DNA of 64,000 bases from Glossina fuscipes (lineage: Eukaryota; Arthropoda; Insecta; Diptera; Glossinidae): NCBI RefSeq assembly GCF_014805625.2, contig NW_023998414.1:22154352-22218351 (forward strand), read 5' to 3'. Below the pieces are notes generated by a model. It saw only the letters and a list, made by a program, of their open reading frames with translations. It did no database searches and was not told the DNA's origin. Shown here one piece after another: positions 13,741-28,242 of this stretch (its first letter is position 1; every line of letters begins with the position of its first letter). A program made the position numbers and the translations under genes.

Positions 13741-16288
13741 TGCTAGTAGCGTTCTCTCAGCCCGTCCTTTCTATTTTTTTTTTTTTTTTTTTTTTTTTTG
13801 CTTACGTGAATAGCATCATCAACTTTTCGTTAGTTAAAAAGTAAACTAAGCTGTAAGTGATGCCTTTAACTTTTCATACTGGACACGACGGCAAGGAGGA
13901 CATATTGCTTGGGAATCAAGTGAACCTTTTCATAAAAGTGCCTCGATATATCAACTATCAGAATGGATAACAATAACGCGACTTAAGTGTTTTCTTAGCT
14001 TGAGACCGTAGCATACCATAGTAATGCACAATTTCAGTCATTGATACGCGTGAGCAAGTAGCAACTTTTCATAAAATTTTATTCGAATGCGCTTTAAATC
14101 TGAATGCGATAAAAAGGCTAAAACGCTAAGAGTTTTATTATGCCTAAGTTATTAGCCTCCTCATTATCCTAATTCCTCATTAGGATGGCTACGGCTTGTA
14201 GATAGCAGTTCTTCAATATCAGTCAAACACTTATCGATTGGGCACATACCTACTAGTAAGTAGCTACCATTTTCCTATCGCTTGCTCTTTCTTCTCTTCT
14301 TTCTGACACTCGTCGTGTCACACGCATCCTGGGGGACATTCCGTGACAGATTGAAAGGGAGTTTTCAATGTTTTGATTGTTGACGTATGATCCAGCGTTC
14401 CAATTGGGTAGGTTAGCGTTAGTGTTTCTACGGCCTTGCTTGCGAAAAGTTAACCCACCTTTTTAACATTAGCCACCAAGTCATTACTTCAACAAGAGTT
14501 TTGCTTTTCATGTAATATTTTCTTAAACAAATGCTCGAATGCTTTAGTGATTGATTTAAGATTTTTTTTTTTTTTTTTGTAACAAACAAAGCACGTCTAC
14601 TTCGTTTAGCTGCTTAAGTTAAATTAATTAACCTCTTCAACATAATTTACGAATTATGAAGATAAAGGACGAAGAACGTCTCGTTTGATTATTTTTTTGC
14701 TAACATTCGTAGATGTTATTTCTTGACGGCACGGATTTGTTGCGAGCACTTTTATCATCCGAAAGGAAGGGACATAGAATATAGAATGCATTTTTTTTTT
14801 TTTTTTTGTTTTTTGGAAAGAAGCGAAAAACAATAGTAATTTTTGAACATAGATTCGATCAATTGTGACATTCTCCTATGTATTGTATGTTTTTAAGATT
14901 CTAACTTTTACCTATTGTATGGTAATCTATGTATTTAAAAAGATTTATATACATCTTCACGCAATTGTTTTTAGAGATGCAAGTCTTCAAATAACAATTC
15001 AATGTGCAATTACTTCCTTATGACCCTTAAAGGCTTAACAAGAAAATCTAAGACGAGATGCTTACGGTCTGACGTATGTGAGATGCATATATAGATGGAT
15101 ATGTACATATTTATATACATAAACATATGCGTAGAAATACATATGCATATATATATATATATATATCTACAAATCTACGTACAATAAATTAAACCGCAAA
15201 TATCAAGGTGTGTTTTCTAAACTTGAAACTGAATTTAAAAAAGAAGAAGAAAATCTTTAAGGAAAGATCTCTTCAACTCGAAGATTTAATATTAAATCTC
15301 TTATTCAATAAGAAATTTTACCTGAAATCGCGTCACATGCATGTTAAACTCTCAACTCCTCCACTATACACACACATATAAGCAAGTAAGTAAAGGTTTT
15401 CTTATATCTAAGTATCGTTTTCTTCTTTTTCTTTTTTTCCTTCTATTTATTCATTTTTTATTTTTTTTTTTTTATTATAATTTTTATTTATTTTTTTTTT
15501 ATGTTGTTTACTTGCATTGTTTGTTTTAGTTCAGGTGAGTCTTTCTCTCTGTTAACTTACCCCATTTTTATGTTTGCTTCAACTCATGTTCATATTAGTT
15601 TGCAACACGACTCTCTTGTAAACAGATTTCTGGGGCTGTTTGTTGTCGTATTTATTTGTCGCCAGAGATACAAATCTACATCGGAGAGTTTTAACCGCGC
15701 ATTTTACTTTACTGCCAATGATTGTAAAACGAGCTGTTTCGTGTATGCGATACTTCTACCAGAGAGGCGACCTGTAAAACAAGTTTTAGTTTAATGTTAA
15801 ACTTACGATCGTTTAGACGTTTTATTTTTCAATACGGCTTATTAACGGTTTTACCTAAACGTCTTGCTTGCTTACTGTCTTACAAAAAATTTTTGAATTT
15901 ATTTCTACGCTGTTTGTGTTGAATAAACGAAATGAATATAAGTGAGAAAGACATACGGTAGAGTTAAATAAGAATTATATGCAAATTTGCTTTACTGCAT
16001 CAAGAAAACGAAAGATACGATGAAAGAAAAGAAATAGCAACGATTCGAAATGAAGTAAATTGTTAAAAATATCAATTAGATAAAAGATTATGAGAAAAAA
16101 AGATCAAAAAGAGAATAGATAAACAAGTTAATAAAAAAAGAAAATAAAAAAAAAAGATAAAAATCGTTATAAAACCAATCACAGCTACATTTCTACTTAA
16201 AACATATTGCTTTGGATTATCGTTTATGTTTATGTAGGACTAATAGACTGGATAACATGCGTTTGCAGCGTTTCTCTAAAAAAATTAA

Positions 16289-16291
<3 letters not shown>

Positions 16292-16326
<35 letters not shown>
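16292..16326. repeat. poly-T tract, 35 bases
   Basis: The longest homopolymer in the window. No retroelement body is recognisable next to it. Confidence 0.95.
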
Positions 16327-16330
<4 letters not shown>

Positions 16331-16445
16331 ATAAATATTGATTTTGTTGTTTTCAAAGTTTTACTTAAACCTATAACATCTTAAAAAATGCTTTTAGTTC
16401 GGGGAAAGGGCCATGCACGACCTCAGTATTTGATCTTAAGCTATG

Positions 16446-16461
16446 TCTTTCTTTCTTTCTT

Positions 16462-16509
<48 letters not shown>
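16446..16509. repeat. (TTTC)n(TC)n microsatellite
   Basis: Compound pyrimidine repeat of more than 60 bases. Its complement makes an apparent Arg-Glu repeat protein, an artefact. Confidence 0.95.
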
Positions 16510-16512
<3 letters not shown>

Positions 16513-17537
16513 CTCAGCTTATTGAAGACGCGATTACGATCATAAAATTTTATCTGAAAAAGCAAATTTAGTGAACAATCAGTCAATCAGTCGATGTGCA
16601 GATTCACCAACCATAAGCAAAAACGTGCAAACTGCGGACATACGTCTGCATTATATGTGCGCAGCAACGTTCGCTGTACATTTATAGTTTTCCTTTTGCT
16701 TTGACAGAGAATCACCGATGATCGTACATAGCTGTAAAGGAAATTCGCTTAAAGCGGCATTGATATCCATACACGGATTGCATTATCGAACCTAAGATTC
16801 TACTTCAGCTATTCGTAGCGGAGGAATTAAATACAAGCCATGTTTGCAGATGTCTTGTGATTGCGACATGACAATCAGTAAAGTCTGTTGCTTAACTTTC
16901 ACATTCCTCTTAACCGAATGCTGCTAAAGCGATTTGAATAGAGGAAAACATATGTTTTATATCATCCGCGGCGATACTTTCGCAACAAATAGGTCAATAA
17001 GGATGAGGTCTACGCGTGAAATGATTTTCCAGCAACCATAACCTGACTAATTAGCACTTTTTTTTATATAGAAATACAACTCATTACTCATCATGTCTTC
17101 GTCTTCATCTTTCAACACAAAAACTAAATTCGAGTAATAAGCATCTAACAGATTTAGGCTGTCCTTCTTTTTAAATTATAAGGGCTTGATAGTCCACTCT
17201 CTATTGGAGTTTTTTTTTGTTAAAATTTGGGAGACTCCATCCATCTTCTTAGCAACGCTGTGATGCCAAAGTGCTTATTACACTTCTATAGTTTGTTAGC
17301 AAGAAAAAAAAAAAATAAATAAATAAATAAACGGAAACAGACAAACATTTTTATAAAAATATCATATTTGACCTACACAAAAACATAATGTAAGTTGTTG
17401 GTTGTTAATACATGTTTAGGGATAACTCAGCGAATGTTCCATCAACATTCGAACGTATACGAGCAAGAGTTGAGAGAAACAAATTGCTTTGTATGCTTAA
17501 AATGCTTCAACAAGTGGTAAAAACACTTATAATGAAA

Positions 17538-17573
<36 letters not shown>

Positions 17574-19719
17574 GTCAAATAAATAATAAAAATTTTATGA
17601 TTATGAACACTTTTATGCATAGACATCGTACGAAATATTTCTTCAAAGATATGTATAAAGTTTTATTTTTTACCTGATTTGCATATACATATATTTAAGC
17701 ATGATCGATACTTATTCTACGATCGATACTTAAATACGTATTCTTTTCTCTTTTTTACAAACTTTTCTTTTAATATAAATAATGAACGCTTAGATTAGAA
17801 TGCATAAGTAGTCAAAAGCTTTGATAACAATTTTAGACACGTCTTTATATTCAATTGTACCTGTTTTGAAAATTAATTAAAGATCTTTCGCATACTTATA
17901 AAGAAAGCTAAGCAGTTAGAGTTAACCTGCAAGAATGACTTCAAAGGGAATTTTACATTGATTTTATGAAAATTCGGCAATATTTAACTGAATAATTGTT
18001 AATGCAGTAGATGAATAAAATAATATACACACTATGCAATATGGTGCTATAGTGCTATCTTGTTATACATTGGCAAACATTGCTTTCGTGTAAACTGTTC
18101 AAGATGAAAATCCGCCAATACACGCAGCGACAAAGCTTCAGTCTTTCAATCACTCATGATATGTACCCTATTCGTGCAACACGATAACGGCCAGAAAGAA
18201 GCAGAAATGAGGACAGGGAATGACGTAGTTAGATGGCCGCAGGCAATGGGTAAGTGTCATGTCTGAACGCTCACTATAGTTACGCCCAAGATTAACTCTA
18301 CCGCACTAAGATTCGCACCCACAAATACTGAGGCGATTCTTACCTACTCGACTACTCTTGCGAAAAGTCTTGGTTTTCAGGAACATCTGAATATCATTAA
18401 ATCTCTTCCCTGAGGAGAATAATTCGCCAGAAGTCTTCCATTATGGAGAGTTTTAGAGGGAAGAGTAAGAAATGAAGAAGCAATTGGCGGATACTTTGAC
18501 ATAAGAATAGACCCAATATTTTGTTAGAAACACATCCAGACTCGTTACGAATCTCTTAGACCTGTTCTATAAGCAAATGATGCACCAACACCTTAGTAAT
18601 AAAGAATTATTATGCATATGTCACGTATTCATATTATTTTGTCCGGTTCGTGTTAGGACATAAAAAGTAATAAAGCTATACTTTTGCCCTGGAAGGCGAA
18701 AAATTTTCCAGTTAAGCGTGTGTCAGTGGACTAATGGATACCATGTGTACCCTAGCAATTTTAGACAATTCTAATTAGCTCGTTATGTACTCTAACCCAT
18801 CAGTTATGAGAATCAATTTGCTAAACGCTCAAAAAAGAATTTGATCAGCTGGTATAAACTATTTATTCAGATAAGCAATGTCGTCTCTTTAAGAAAAATT
18901 GTGTGCATCTTGAAAATTTCAACAATGGGGTGTCCAATGCGTTTTTTCATACGTTGGGAAATGATGATAAGAATTTTTTTTGTTTTGTTTCTAATTAAAA
19001 TAATAAAGTCATTTTTGTACTTTTAACTTTTTGATTTATGATTTTTACTTATATATTATTATTATTATTTTTTCTCTTCTTGGTGCATAAGAGACAATTG
19101 CAAGATTAATGACCAACACCCATTAATTGCTTCATAGCAAGTTTAAGCATTTTAATAAATTGATTTAATTTGATTTTTTCATTTTCTTAAAATCATTTTT
19201 TTTTATTTTTCCAAGGTCTAGTCAAGTTAATCATTTTTCCCAAATAAATGTTTAACAATTTAATAAAATATATATATAAAGCCATTAGTGGGATTAATTG
19301 CTTTTAAGCATAACAAATCTCACGATCCATATTCAAGTCGAGAACAAAGATTAAAGAGCACATGTTTGCCTGCCGATGTATGCAGACATCCGTTTTATAT
19401 ATATTATATGGGAACACCCACTTTTTTTTTTTTTTTTTTTTGTTATACTACAATTAACTGTTGTTCTTCGAGCTTTATTCTTAAAGGAAATCAATAGCAT
19501 ATAATTACAATTTCCCGTTTTATTTTTACCTTATTTTCAAGACCGCAACATAAAACTATTGAAATAAGTTTGAGCAATGGGAAATATTATAATTTATTCA
19601 AATACTTGTATATAATATTTATCTTGTTAAACTTATACATAACAAGGCATAGATTGATTAATTGAAAGAAACAAGATGTATATTCCTTAATAATTCTTAT
19701 TTTCTTAGGAATACATAAA

Positions 19720-19720
<1 letters not shown>

Positions 19721-19783
<63 letters not shown>
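19721..19783. repeat. (GT)n(GA)n microsatellite
   Basis: Compound dinucleotide repeat. The apparent minus-strand Thr-His/Ser-Leu protein here is an artefact. Confidence 0.95.
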
Positions 19784-21689
19784 CGGGAAATTCCAATTAA
19801 AAATCATTTCTTTATTTATTTCATATAATCTTTTGCTTTCTATTTTCTATGAATTGATGTTATAGCATTTCAGGATTTCAGTATTAAAGCAACAACGTGA
19901 ACTTTCAAATCGACATGATACAAAAATTGCATATTGTTTGCTTAAAATATTGCAGTAAATATAATTAATTTAGTAATTGCATTATTGTCGGTTACTCTAT
20001 GCAATGTATGTATGTACATGTATTTGTGTGTTTTACTAAAAATGTTTTCATGCTCAGTTAACTAACAAATTGTTTAATTAACAAGTTTTACGCCATTAGT
20101 GGCATTAGTTCATGAATTAAACATTTCTTTCTCTTCTTTTTTCCTCTTTTTTTAAACTTCTATCTAAAAAGGAAAGACATTAGTTTCATAACAAAACGAT
20201 GAACAATGTTAATCGGTAATGAATTCATTTTGAAAAGGCGTAAGCCTGCTCAAGCCATCTAAATATGCGTATAATTGCATTACTTTCACTTGTTCCTGAT
20301 CCGATCGCGCGCACATACATGCATTCATCATAAACTTCATATTATATACATACATATATATGTAGATATGGCAGATTTGTGTAGAATTCTGAAACGATAT
20401 CATGGCAGGTCAGCCCGTTATCTAATTGGTCTTCTTACGGCTGTACGGAGTAGCCTAAGCATTGCCTGCAAAAAATGTTTAATAAGTGAAACTTATTACT
20501 GATAAATCCTAACCTAACTAATATTATGATTCGCCGGCATCTTAAATGCCCACTTTTTTAAGGACTTTTCAATACAGAAATCATAGAGATAATTATTGAC
20601 CATAAGCTAACACGGCATGAGGGAGTCAAGTTTCAGTTTGATTTCAAAATTAAACAACAGGAAGAATGAAGGGTAGCACTCGCGAATCGAATAAGATTCT
20701 CTCTAATTTTTGTACAGACAAATAACCAAAAGTAGGAAAACAACATAAATACGTATTAGCGTTTAGACAGAGCTATAAAAACTTAGTGCCTAGCGCCTGG
20801 CTATGTTAGCCTGATCGCTGCAAAGCGTATGAGAATTTCAAACCAAAATTTATGCATTAAAATATAATTAAAAAAAAAAAAACGCGAAAAGATGAGCAAA
20901 TATAAAAACTTAACCGTCTATATTGATTCCACTATTCGTATATATTTTACATGTTTTCTTATTTAGCTAACTTTAGTTTGCTTTGTTTAATAAATTGTTT
21001 CCTTAAAAATAATTGAGTTTCTCGCTTAAATCTTTACTTCTTCGTTAAGATCGAGAAAAATGTGTTTTATGTTTATTACTCACTGTTTTTTTTTTTTTTT
21101 TTTTTATCTATTTTGTTTCAAATATCTAATCATTCATATTAGTGAGCAACCAATTTATATAGCAATTATATAGCAATTATATATACAAAGCCGAAGAGTA
21201 TGTGCCAAATGGAACTTTCAATAAAACAAATGAAAATGTAATTATCCTAAGATAAACAAATTAATATTTTTAACAAATGTTTTAAAACTCGTTGAAACAG
21301 CGATCGAAGACTTCATTGAGACCGTACCTCCGAGTAGGTAAGAGTTCGCGCATCCAATCACTGTGTATGGTAAGGTTCACTTTCACCGTAACTGTAGTGA
21401 GCGCGCAGTGTTAGACGAATAACCGACATCCCCGTAGTGATTGGATGCAAAAAAAAAAAAAACCCAAACTCAAGGTTTTAGTTAACCGTAACGCATGACT
21501 ACTGTAACTACATCTCTCACCGTGGCAGCAGTAAGATTTTCAAAATTGAAGTGTGGGTTTGTTCCTCCAAAGAAAGTATAATGGATCTTCTGATTTTTCA
21601 AAAACTTCAATAATAATTTATGTTGCCTGCCCCTCTAAGTCAACGGACTGACTCTTTGAATGCATTTGCTTTTTCTTTTTTTTTTTTTG

Positions 21690-22375
21690 TCAACTTATAG
21701 TTATATCCAGGGTATACCTTGTTTGCACAACCAGAAGATTTTAAATTAGATCGCTACAGAAGCGTATTCCGAGTCCATCTAAGCCTATCTGTCTGTCCGT
21801 AAGATGTGTATCCATGTAAATTTACCGGTCGTAATTTATGTGATATATTTTGATGAAATTTATCCAACTACCATGTTTTGGTACAGCGGCGAACTCTATT
21901 CAAAATGATTGGAATCGGTCTGCTTTTTCAATCACTTTCGATATCACGCCTTGTTGTGAAAAGTCGTTATATGGGGAAAAATTGCAATTTTCAAAATTTT
22001 CGGACAAACCTCGCTGTGTAATAATACGTTGTCGTGCTAAGTGAGTATAAAAAATTTCGTTCGGCGCTCACTCATATAACCGTTCGTGTCAAAGCGGAAA
22101 CTTTATATGGCAAAGAGATATAATTTTCGATAGTTAATGGTGATACTTGGTTAATAAAAGCAAATTGATAAAGAAATCAACCTTATCGAATTTGGACCAC
22201 TTATATGATGTCTAGGGAATCCTTCTATTTATGAAAGATATGCCTTTGCATGGAAATAGTGTATAATTTTTGATACATTATTACAAAAACGAGCGAATAA
22301 CTGTGCTAGGCGAAATAATATAGGGCGTTTAACGGTCGGCGTTGCCCGATCATAATGTTCTTACTTGTTTTGTAT
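21690..22375 (-). repeat. family B dispersed repeat, long form
   Basis: Inverted copy of about 0.7 kb. The right end is ACGGTCGGCGTTGCCCGATC then ATAATGTTCTTACTTGTTTT; the left end has CAGGGTATACCTTG. The internal segment with TTATATGGGGAAAAATTGCA is also in the long copy at 50145-50880. Confidence 0.65.
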
Positions 22376-22802
22376 AGATTTAGTACTTGTTTAATGTTAT
22401 GAATAACCTAAATATGCTCAGCCTTGAATGGCTTATAAACGTTATTGTGCTCTTAAGTCTTGAGCAACTCGAAGCTTTTGTTTCAATCCCTTTTGCTCAT
22501 TCAAATAAATTTCAAGAAAAACATCAGTTGGATTAGTCACTGGCTTTAATCTTTTTTCGTTTTGTATACAATTTTCTTTATTCTTTTTTTTTTTTTTCTC
22601 TCTCTTTTATAACCAACCGTTTATTTCCATAAACTTTTTCTGTGAGTCATCTATGAGCGAGAAGCACATGGTCTAATCACAATTTTTTTTCTATTTTTTT
22701 ATAATAGGAAAAGCCCTTATTTAAATTTGGTTTTTTTTCTTTCATAATTACTTATCTGCCAGATATTATTCCTTAGTATCTGATTAAAGGAAACAAGTCC
22801 AT

Positions 22803-23085
22803 CATTAAATACCCTACGCCATTCGACAATTATTCATATATCGACATTTCAAAATAAGATATTATATGGGAGGGGGTTAAAAAAGTGGTCCAATAGTAGG
22901 TTCAATAGCCTTCGTCCTTGGGATAAAATATGTCTGTGTATCTAATTTCAAATCAAAATATCTCACCTGGAGATTGAACACAGGACAACAAGATGGACGG
23001 ATGGAGAGACAAGTTTATCGGTAAATTAAAAGGTGGGTCTATAAAAATACACTCTTGTGCCACAAGTAGTGTGAGGTATATAAGA
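22803..23085 (+). repeat. family B dispersed repeat, short form
   Basis: Starts TTAAATACCCTACGCCATTC and ends CACAAGTAGTGTGAGGTATA, about 0.28 kb. Contains AGATGGACGGATGGAGAGAC in the middle. Its ends are inverted copies. Confidence 0.68.
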
Positions 23086-23539
23086 AAGAATTTGAACTTG
23101 TTTTGAGTTTTCTGAAGACAACGAAAATTTTATATGCAAATGTATACAAATTAAACAAATCAAATTTATTCATGAGAAGTAAAAAAGAAAGAAAAGATAC
23201 CCACATTTAAATAATGCCTTTTCTTAGCTTAAGTGTGCGCTTTTTATGGTACTCTCATGATATATTAGCTCAAAACAATTTTATATAAAAAATATCATAG
23301 TTTTGCAAAAATCATATAAGAAAAAATTAGTTGCAAGAAAAATTACTGATAGTAAAAACCTATTATCTATCTCATGCTTTTCTCTCTTGCGTTAAATAAA
23401 TTTAAAATGTCTATTAACCCTTTAGGAACACAATGGATTGTTTTTTCGGAATTTGTAGAAAAATTCAGTTTCATTCATCGATCAAGTCGCCTGTGAAGAA
23501 TGATGCAATCATTTAAAGGATGCTCTAAAATTTCAATAC

Positions 23540-23930
23540 ATTTTTGTACCAACTTGCGGTACAGATTATATTACGTTTGTGCGGCAAGTCGCAATCCCAC
23601 TAGGACTTGAAATAGTCCTATACCTATTTTTTTATTCCGATCTATTCAGAATCACTCTCTGAATCAATCACAGCTTGTCCGTCCGTCCCTCTTTCTTGTG
23701 TTTAAACATTAAGTTGTAAATTTTTGAGATATTTTGATGAAAAATGATACACAGACATGTTTTTGGCTCAGGAATGAACTCTGTAGTAGCCCTTGAATTG
23801 TGACTCGGTTTTTTTGTTCTAGCGTTAACAAACGCGGCATCCAATGTACGATCAGCCGTCTAATGCGTAAATTTTCATCCTTGATATGTGCCAAACGTAG
23901 TCTCTGCTATCCTTGTAGTCTTATTTTAAC
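23540..23930 (-). repeat. family B dispersed repeat, short form, diverged
   Basis: Inverted copy recognisable by AACTTGCGGTACAGATTATA at the left, CTTGTCCGTCCGTCCCTC and TTGAGATATTTTGATGAAAA in the middle. The right end is worn. Confidence 0.5.
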
Positions 23931-26900
23931 GGCCATCCAATATCATTTATTGAACTATCGTTAATGTCGTTATTACCCAAGCTAATAGGGCCATAGGTCA
24001 CTTTAGTTATCTAAAATTTAGCTAAAACTAATGAGGGTGCAATGGCATGCTTAGGTTGAGGCATACTTAAGTTACTTGACGAGAAAGCAGCAATAAGCTA
24101 CTTTTTCAAGCGTATTGTCCTAAACGATAAGCAATGAACTTTACTGGCATATTACATCTATCCAAAATTAGCGAGAATTGACTTTGATACGATATTTCTA
24201 CGATAGAAAAAACAAAAATATTTGATGAACTTACGCGACTATTAGAGGGAGTGGGAGTCTGTTAAAATTCCTCTCCGCGCACTTAAAACAATAGATCTTC
24301 CTAACGTATTTATTGCGAGTTGTTAACGAAACGGCCCAACCAGTATCTATACCTATTCTTTTTTTTATTTGTGGCAACGAAAGAATCAGATCTAAATTTT
24401 GTATGTATATCAACTCGATTTTATTGCTTCGTTTTTTTCTCATTGGCGTGGCTTGTATATACGTATACATAGTAACATTGTTGTATTTACTCTAAAAGCA
24501 CCTGCATCTGTTGTTTATATTATATGCTCTTGTGGTTATTGTGTTGTTAAAATAAAAACACATATACACACATATATATGTATATGCGCCAATATACATA
24601 TATATATGTTTTATATAGGGCGCTATAAAGCGTTGCTTAAACTTACCTTTGAAAGAGGCTTTACTTGAAGAAGTAGAAATTTTCTGAAGTAGGTGTCACT
24701 TTAATATAGAAATGATGCATGTTGCAATTGAAAATATAAGAAATGTCACTCAAATTTGTACGAAACCACAAAATATATGGTTTATGTTCAAGGTAAGATG
24801 CGTTGTTCAATTAACTAATTATGCAAATCAACGAGACAGACAAAATGACTTTGTACCTCAAGCGATTGCATTTTTGTGCCTTTGTTATTCACATATATGA
24901 GGGTTTAACCTCATTATGAATTTTTGATAAAGACGTCGAAATAAGTTTTACATGTCTATATCTTGTATTGCCCACACATTCATTTCTTCCGTTGTGGTTA
25001 AACTGCAATTTAAGTCTCACCTCTTAAGCGCTGGGTAATTGAAAAGTTTTTATTCTGTGCAAGTGAATTTTAGTTGCATTCATATCAACAGGTGCCCAAG
25101 GTGCTGCTTATGCTTAATATAATATTTTCAATTAAATTGAGTTAAATTACTTTTCAGCAAAGTTTCGCGCCATCATTCGCAGAATGAACAGTTTGCATTT
25201 TCAGCACCCAACTCGTTTCTCTTGGCCTCTGCATATAACACTATATATGTACTATATAAAAATTGAAAGTTAACCTTTTCATAACGTTTGCAAGTTATTT
25301 GCAAATATAATACACTTTTCATTATTTGTAATCCAATCTATCACACTATACTATAACATTGAACATTACATTTGATATATTGATTGTTGTGAGGCCCTTC
25401 CTTTCCTACAAGCATTTGACATCTAATTAATTGCTGAGAAATATTCAAAAATATATTAATTCGAGTTTTGTAGGATTTTTTTTTTTTAATTTTTAATATT
25501 GAGATTTAATTTTGCTTTTTATTTTCGTCATATCTGACACTTAAGCCATCTAAGTTTGTGTTGGATTGGCTGGTAAACTCCGGGTAAAGGGTGGTTAGTT
25601 CTAGCTTAACTATATTTGGGTCTCATTTTACTAAACCTCGCGTCAATATGTACATGTTAACTTCAAAATCGATCTGAACGTGAAAATATTATGGAATACT
25701 TGTCATTCTCTTCAGGGTAGCCACTTACCGACATGAAGAATGTTAACTGAATGATGGTTAAAATGTCTTATAACAGTTTTTTGAGTGGCAAACAATGTCT
25801 TTAGGCTGCCTGGAATAGAAGTGCTACACAGAGGTCGTTCGTAAAAAGCGGAAAGAGGGAGAGGTACGCATCCAATTAGTAATATATAAAATACGTTTAA
25901 CCACTGAGTATTCTCTACATCGTCTAACGCATTTCAGATATGAAACCGCCAATATTGACTTGATAGTCGCGAATCATATTTACTCCACCCCTTAGACGGA
26001 AATTCAATTCAATATGAGAAAAGACAATCACAGATGATATTTGCATAGGGTCCTTATCCACATTTCAAATCGATATCTGTTCTAGCTTGCAAGGTACTGA
26101 TGCAAACACTTAAAATATTTGTAATATGTTAGCCATCTAAGCAATAGAGGTACATTTTGGAACATAATCAGCTATTTATTTCGATTTAGTTGATTTTCAG
26201 CAAAAATATACGGCATTTATCAATCCAAGAAATCTTCCTTACTATTAAACTAGAAAACACAAACTTGCTCGGTACAGGCTGAACATACTTTCATTCTTCT
26301 ACTTTAAGTTGTTTTACTTAAAGCTTTAAGTAACTCTTTAACGGGATGCTTGAGATTTTCTTCCTTAGATTAATGCATAACAGTTGCGCTTATTTTTTTT
26401 TTTTTTTTTTTTTTTTTTAACTACAAATATAGAATTAGTTGACTTTAAGATGACGTGTTAAGGCAACTAAAGATAGTTGTGTTCTAAACAATATATATAT
26501 ATATAACAAAAACGGAAGCTATAAAAAATGTAAAATGTATATATATAAGAAAATGCTTTTAGTCGATGAAAATTGAAACTAAATTAAAGGAAAGAAAATG
26601 TTAAAGGTGATGTTTTTAAAGAAGTCTTATTAGCACAATTAACTGTTTTTCCTGTTTTTTTTTTTTGTTTATTTATTTATTTATTTTTTTTTTTTACTGA
26701 TTTTGCATAATTGTTTCAAATTACCTTTTGTTACTTGAAAATAAATGACAACAGTTGCAGACCATTTACTTAATGTCAAGAATCAATAAAAAGTGAGAAC
26801 ATGTTTTAAAGGGTTGTATTTATACAAATACGTTTATAGCACGTGTTGTGGCTTAAAGGATAATAAAAAAATAAAAGAACATAAAATAAAATAAAAGAAA

Positions 26901-27408
26901 TACAATCGTAAATTGATACCATTTTCGAATGATAAGTAAAAAAAAAAAATAACAAAAAAACTCTCCTGACTGCCTTCAATTCACTGTTGATTGAAAGCTT
27001 AACATATGTTGAGTTCATAGCATTCAAGGTTTGCTTATTGTTATCTATTAAAAAGAGACGAGCAAACAAAACAACTATTGAATAAAACGAAAAATAAAGA
27101 ATCCTTAAAATAACGGGACTTTAGCATTTTCTCAAAATAAAAAAAAAAAATAAAAAAAAAACAGAAAAGAAAAATGGTCCACGTAAACTGAAAAATCATT
27201 AACCTATGAAAACAACAAAATTAATATTTGATTTGATTTGTATCGAAAGGGTTAAATATTAAATTTACAAAACGCATAAATTATAATTTTAGCAATTGCA
27301 AATATGTTGTAAAGAAAAGAAAGAAATTTATAAAAATTTCAAATACGTCATCTCACGATTTGCCCGCCTTCTATGGAATTTAATCGAAATTAAGGAAAAA
27401 GCGGCAAA
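23931..27408. other. non-coding AT-rich sequence upstream of ec exon 1
   Basis: Probably includes the promoter or 5' untranslated region of the ec transcript starting at 27409, but no core promoter motif is clear. Contains a 26-T run. Confidence 0.5.
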
Positions 27409-28242
27409 ATGATTAAGTTCCGTTATAAGCGTAAAGAACCGATCGGTGCGGTAGGTTCAAATTTGAATAAATCCACGAAACCTCAAACGCCAACAACTGT
27501 CACAGCGTCAGCGCAATTATCATCTTCAGCAATGACATCGATTGCAACAACGACTACCAAAGCAATAAATACCAATAATAACAACAATTTTAAGGCAAAA
27601 GAAACTATAATATCTAATGTATCCAAAGAAAATATTGAAGTTAACATGATTAACAATAAGCAACAACAGCAACAGCAACAGCAACAACAGCAGCAACAAC
27701 AGCAGCAACAACAACAATTATATAATGGTTGTTTGCTAAACGCAGTACCAGCACAACTTACCACAACAGCACCTATAAATATAGTTAATTCAACGGCTCA
27801 ATTGATACAACATCCGCAGCATTGTCAGACAATGACAACAATGATGATGATGAAGTCTTTGCCCGGCAGCGGGGGTACGTTGCCGCGTAGTACACCTAAA
27901 AAGAATTTAGATGCACGTGATGGTCACAAATCGGCCACATTAACACGCCAAAGTAATACCAATACCAATAGCAATAGCAATAGCAGCAATAACAACAGCA
28001 ATAGCAACAATAACGCTGCACGTAAAGTAATGTCATCAATTGCAAAAGTTGCCTCAACCATCGAATTGGCGATAATGGGTTATAATAATAATAACAACAA
28101 TAATAACAATAATAATAATTGCCATTTACCAATATCATTGCAACAACTGCAGCAGCATCACCAACAACATAACATCAAAATGACCATGAGTTTGAGTTTA
28201 GAAAGTATAGCAGAAAGAGATCGTTGCATAAATGCTGTGTTA
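27409..28242 (+). CDS. ec: ec exon 1: isoform-specific N-terminus
   Basis: The ATG at 27409 follows an in-frame stop at 27391-27393 and has a good context (GGCAAAATG), so this is a real start rather than an internal exon. It encodes 278 residues: a basic start (MIKFRYKRK), a Ser/Thr/Asn-rich stretch, a 19-Gln run (residues 85-103) coded by mixed CAA/CAG, Asn/Ser repeats and a 12-Asn run (226-237). It ends at [18 protein letters not shown] before the donor GTAAGT at 28243. Most of it is low complexity and probably disordered. It joins in phase to the USP exon but has no USP cysteine box. Confidence 0.8.

Larger units (their letters stand above)
13741..21689. other. non-coding AT-rich sequence
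   Basis: About 8 kb of simple repeats and homopolymers. Frames around 15341-15794 and 18841-19026 are T-rich and lack coding character. Sequence at 18100-18520 is less AT-rich but not recognised. Confidence 0.55.

Noticed and set aside
15341..15794. Frames of 62 and 97 codons, plus strand
   Set aside because: The first is T-run derived hydrophobic sequence; the second has no recognisable domain or splice partner.
16371..16586. Apparent Arg-Glu repeat protein on the minus strand
   Set aside because: It is the translation of the (TC)n microsatellite; no coding character outside it.
27483..28138. Minus-strand frames with poly-Cys, poly-Leu and poly-Tyr
   Set aside because: They are antisense shadows of the glutamine and asparagine repeats of ec exon 1.
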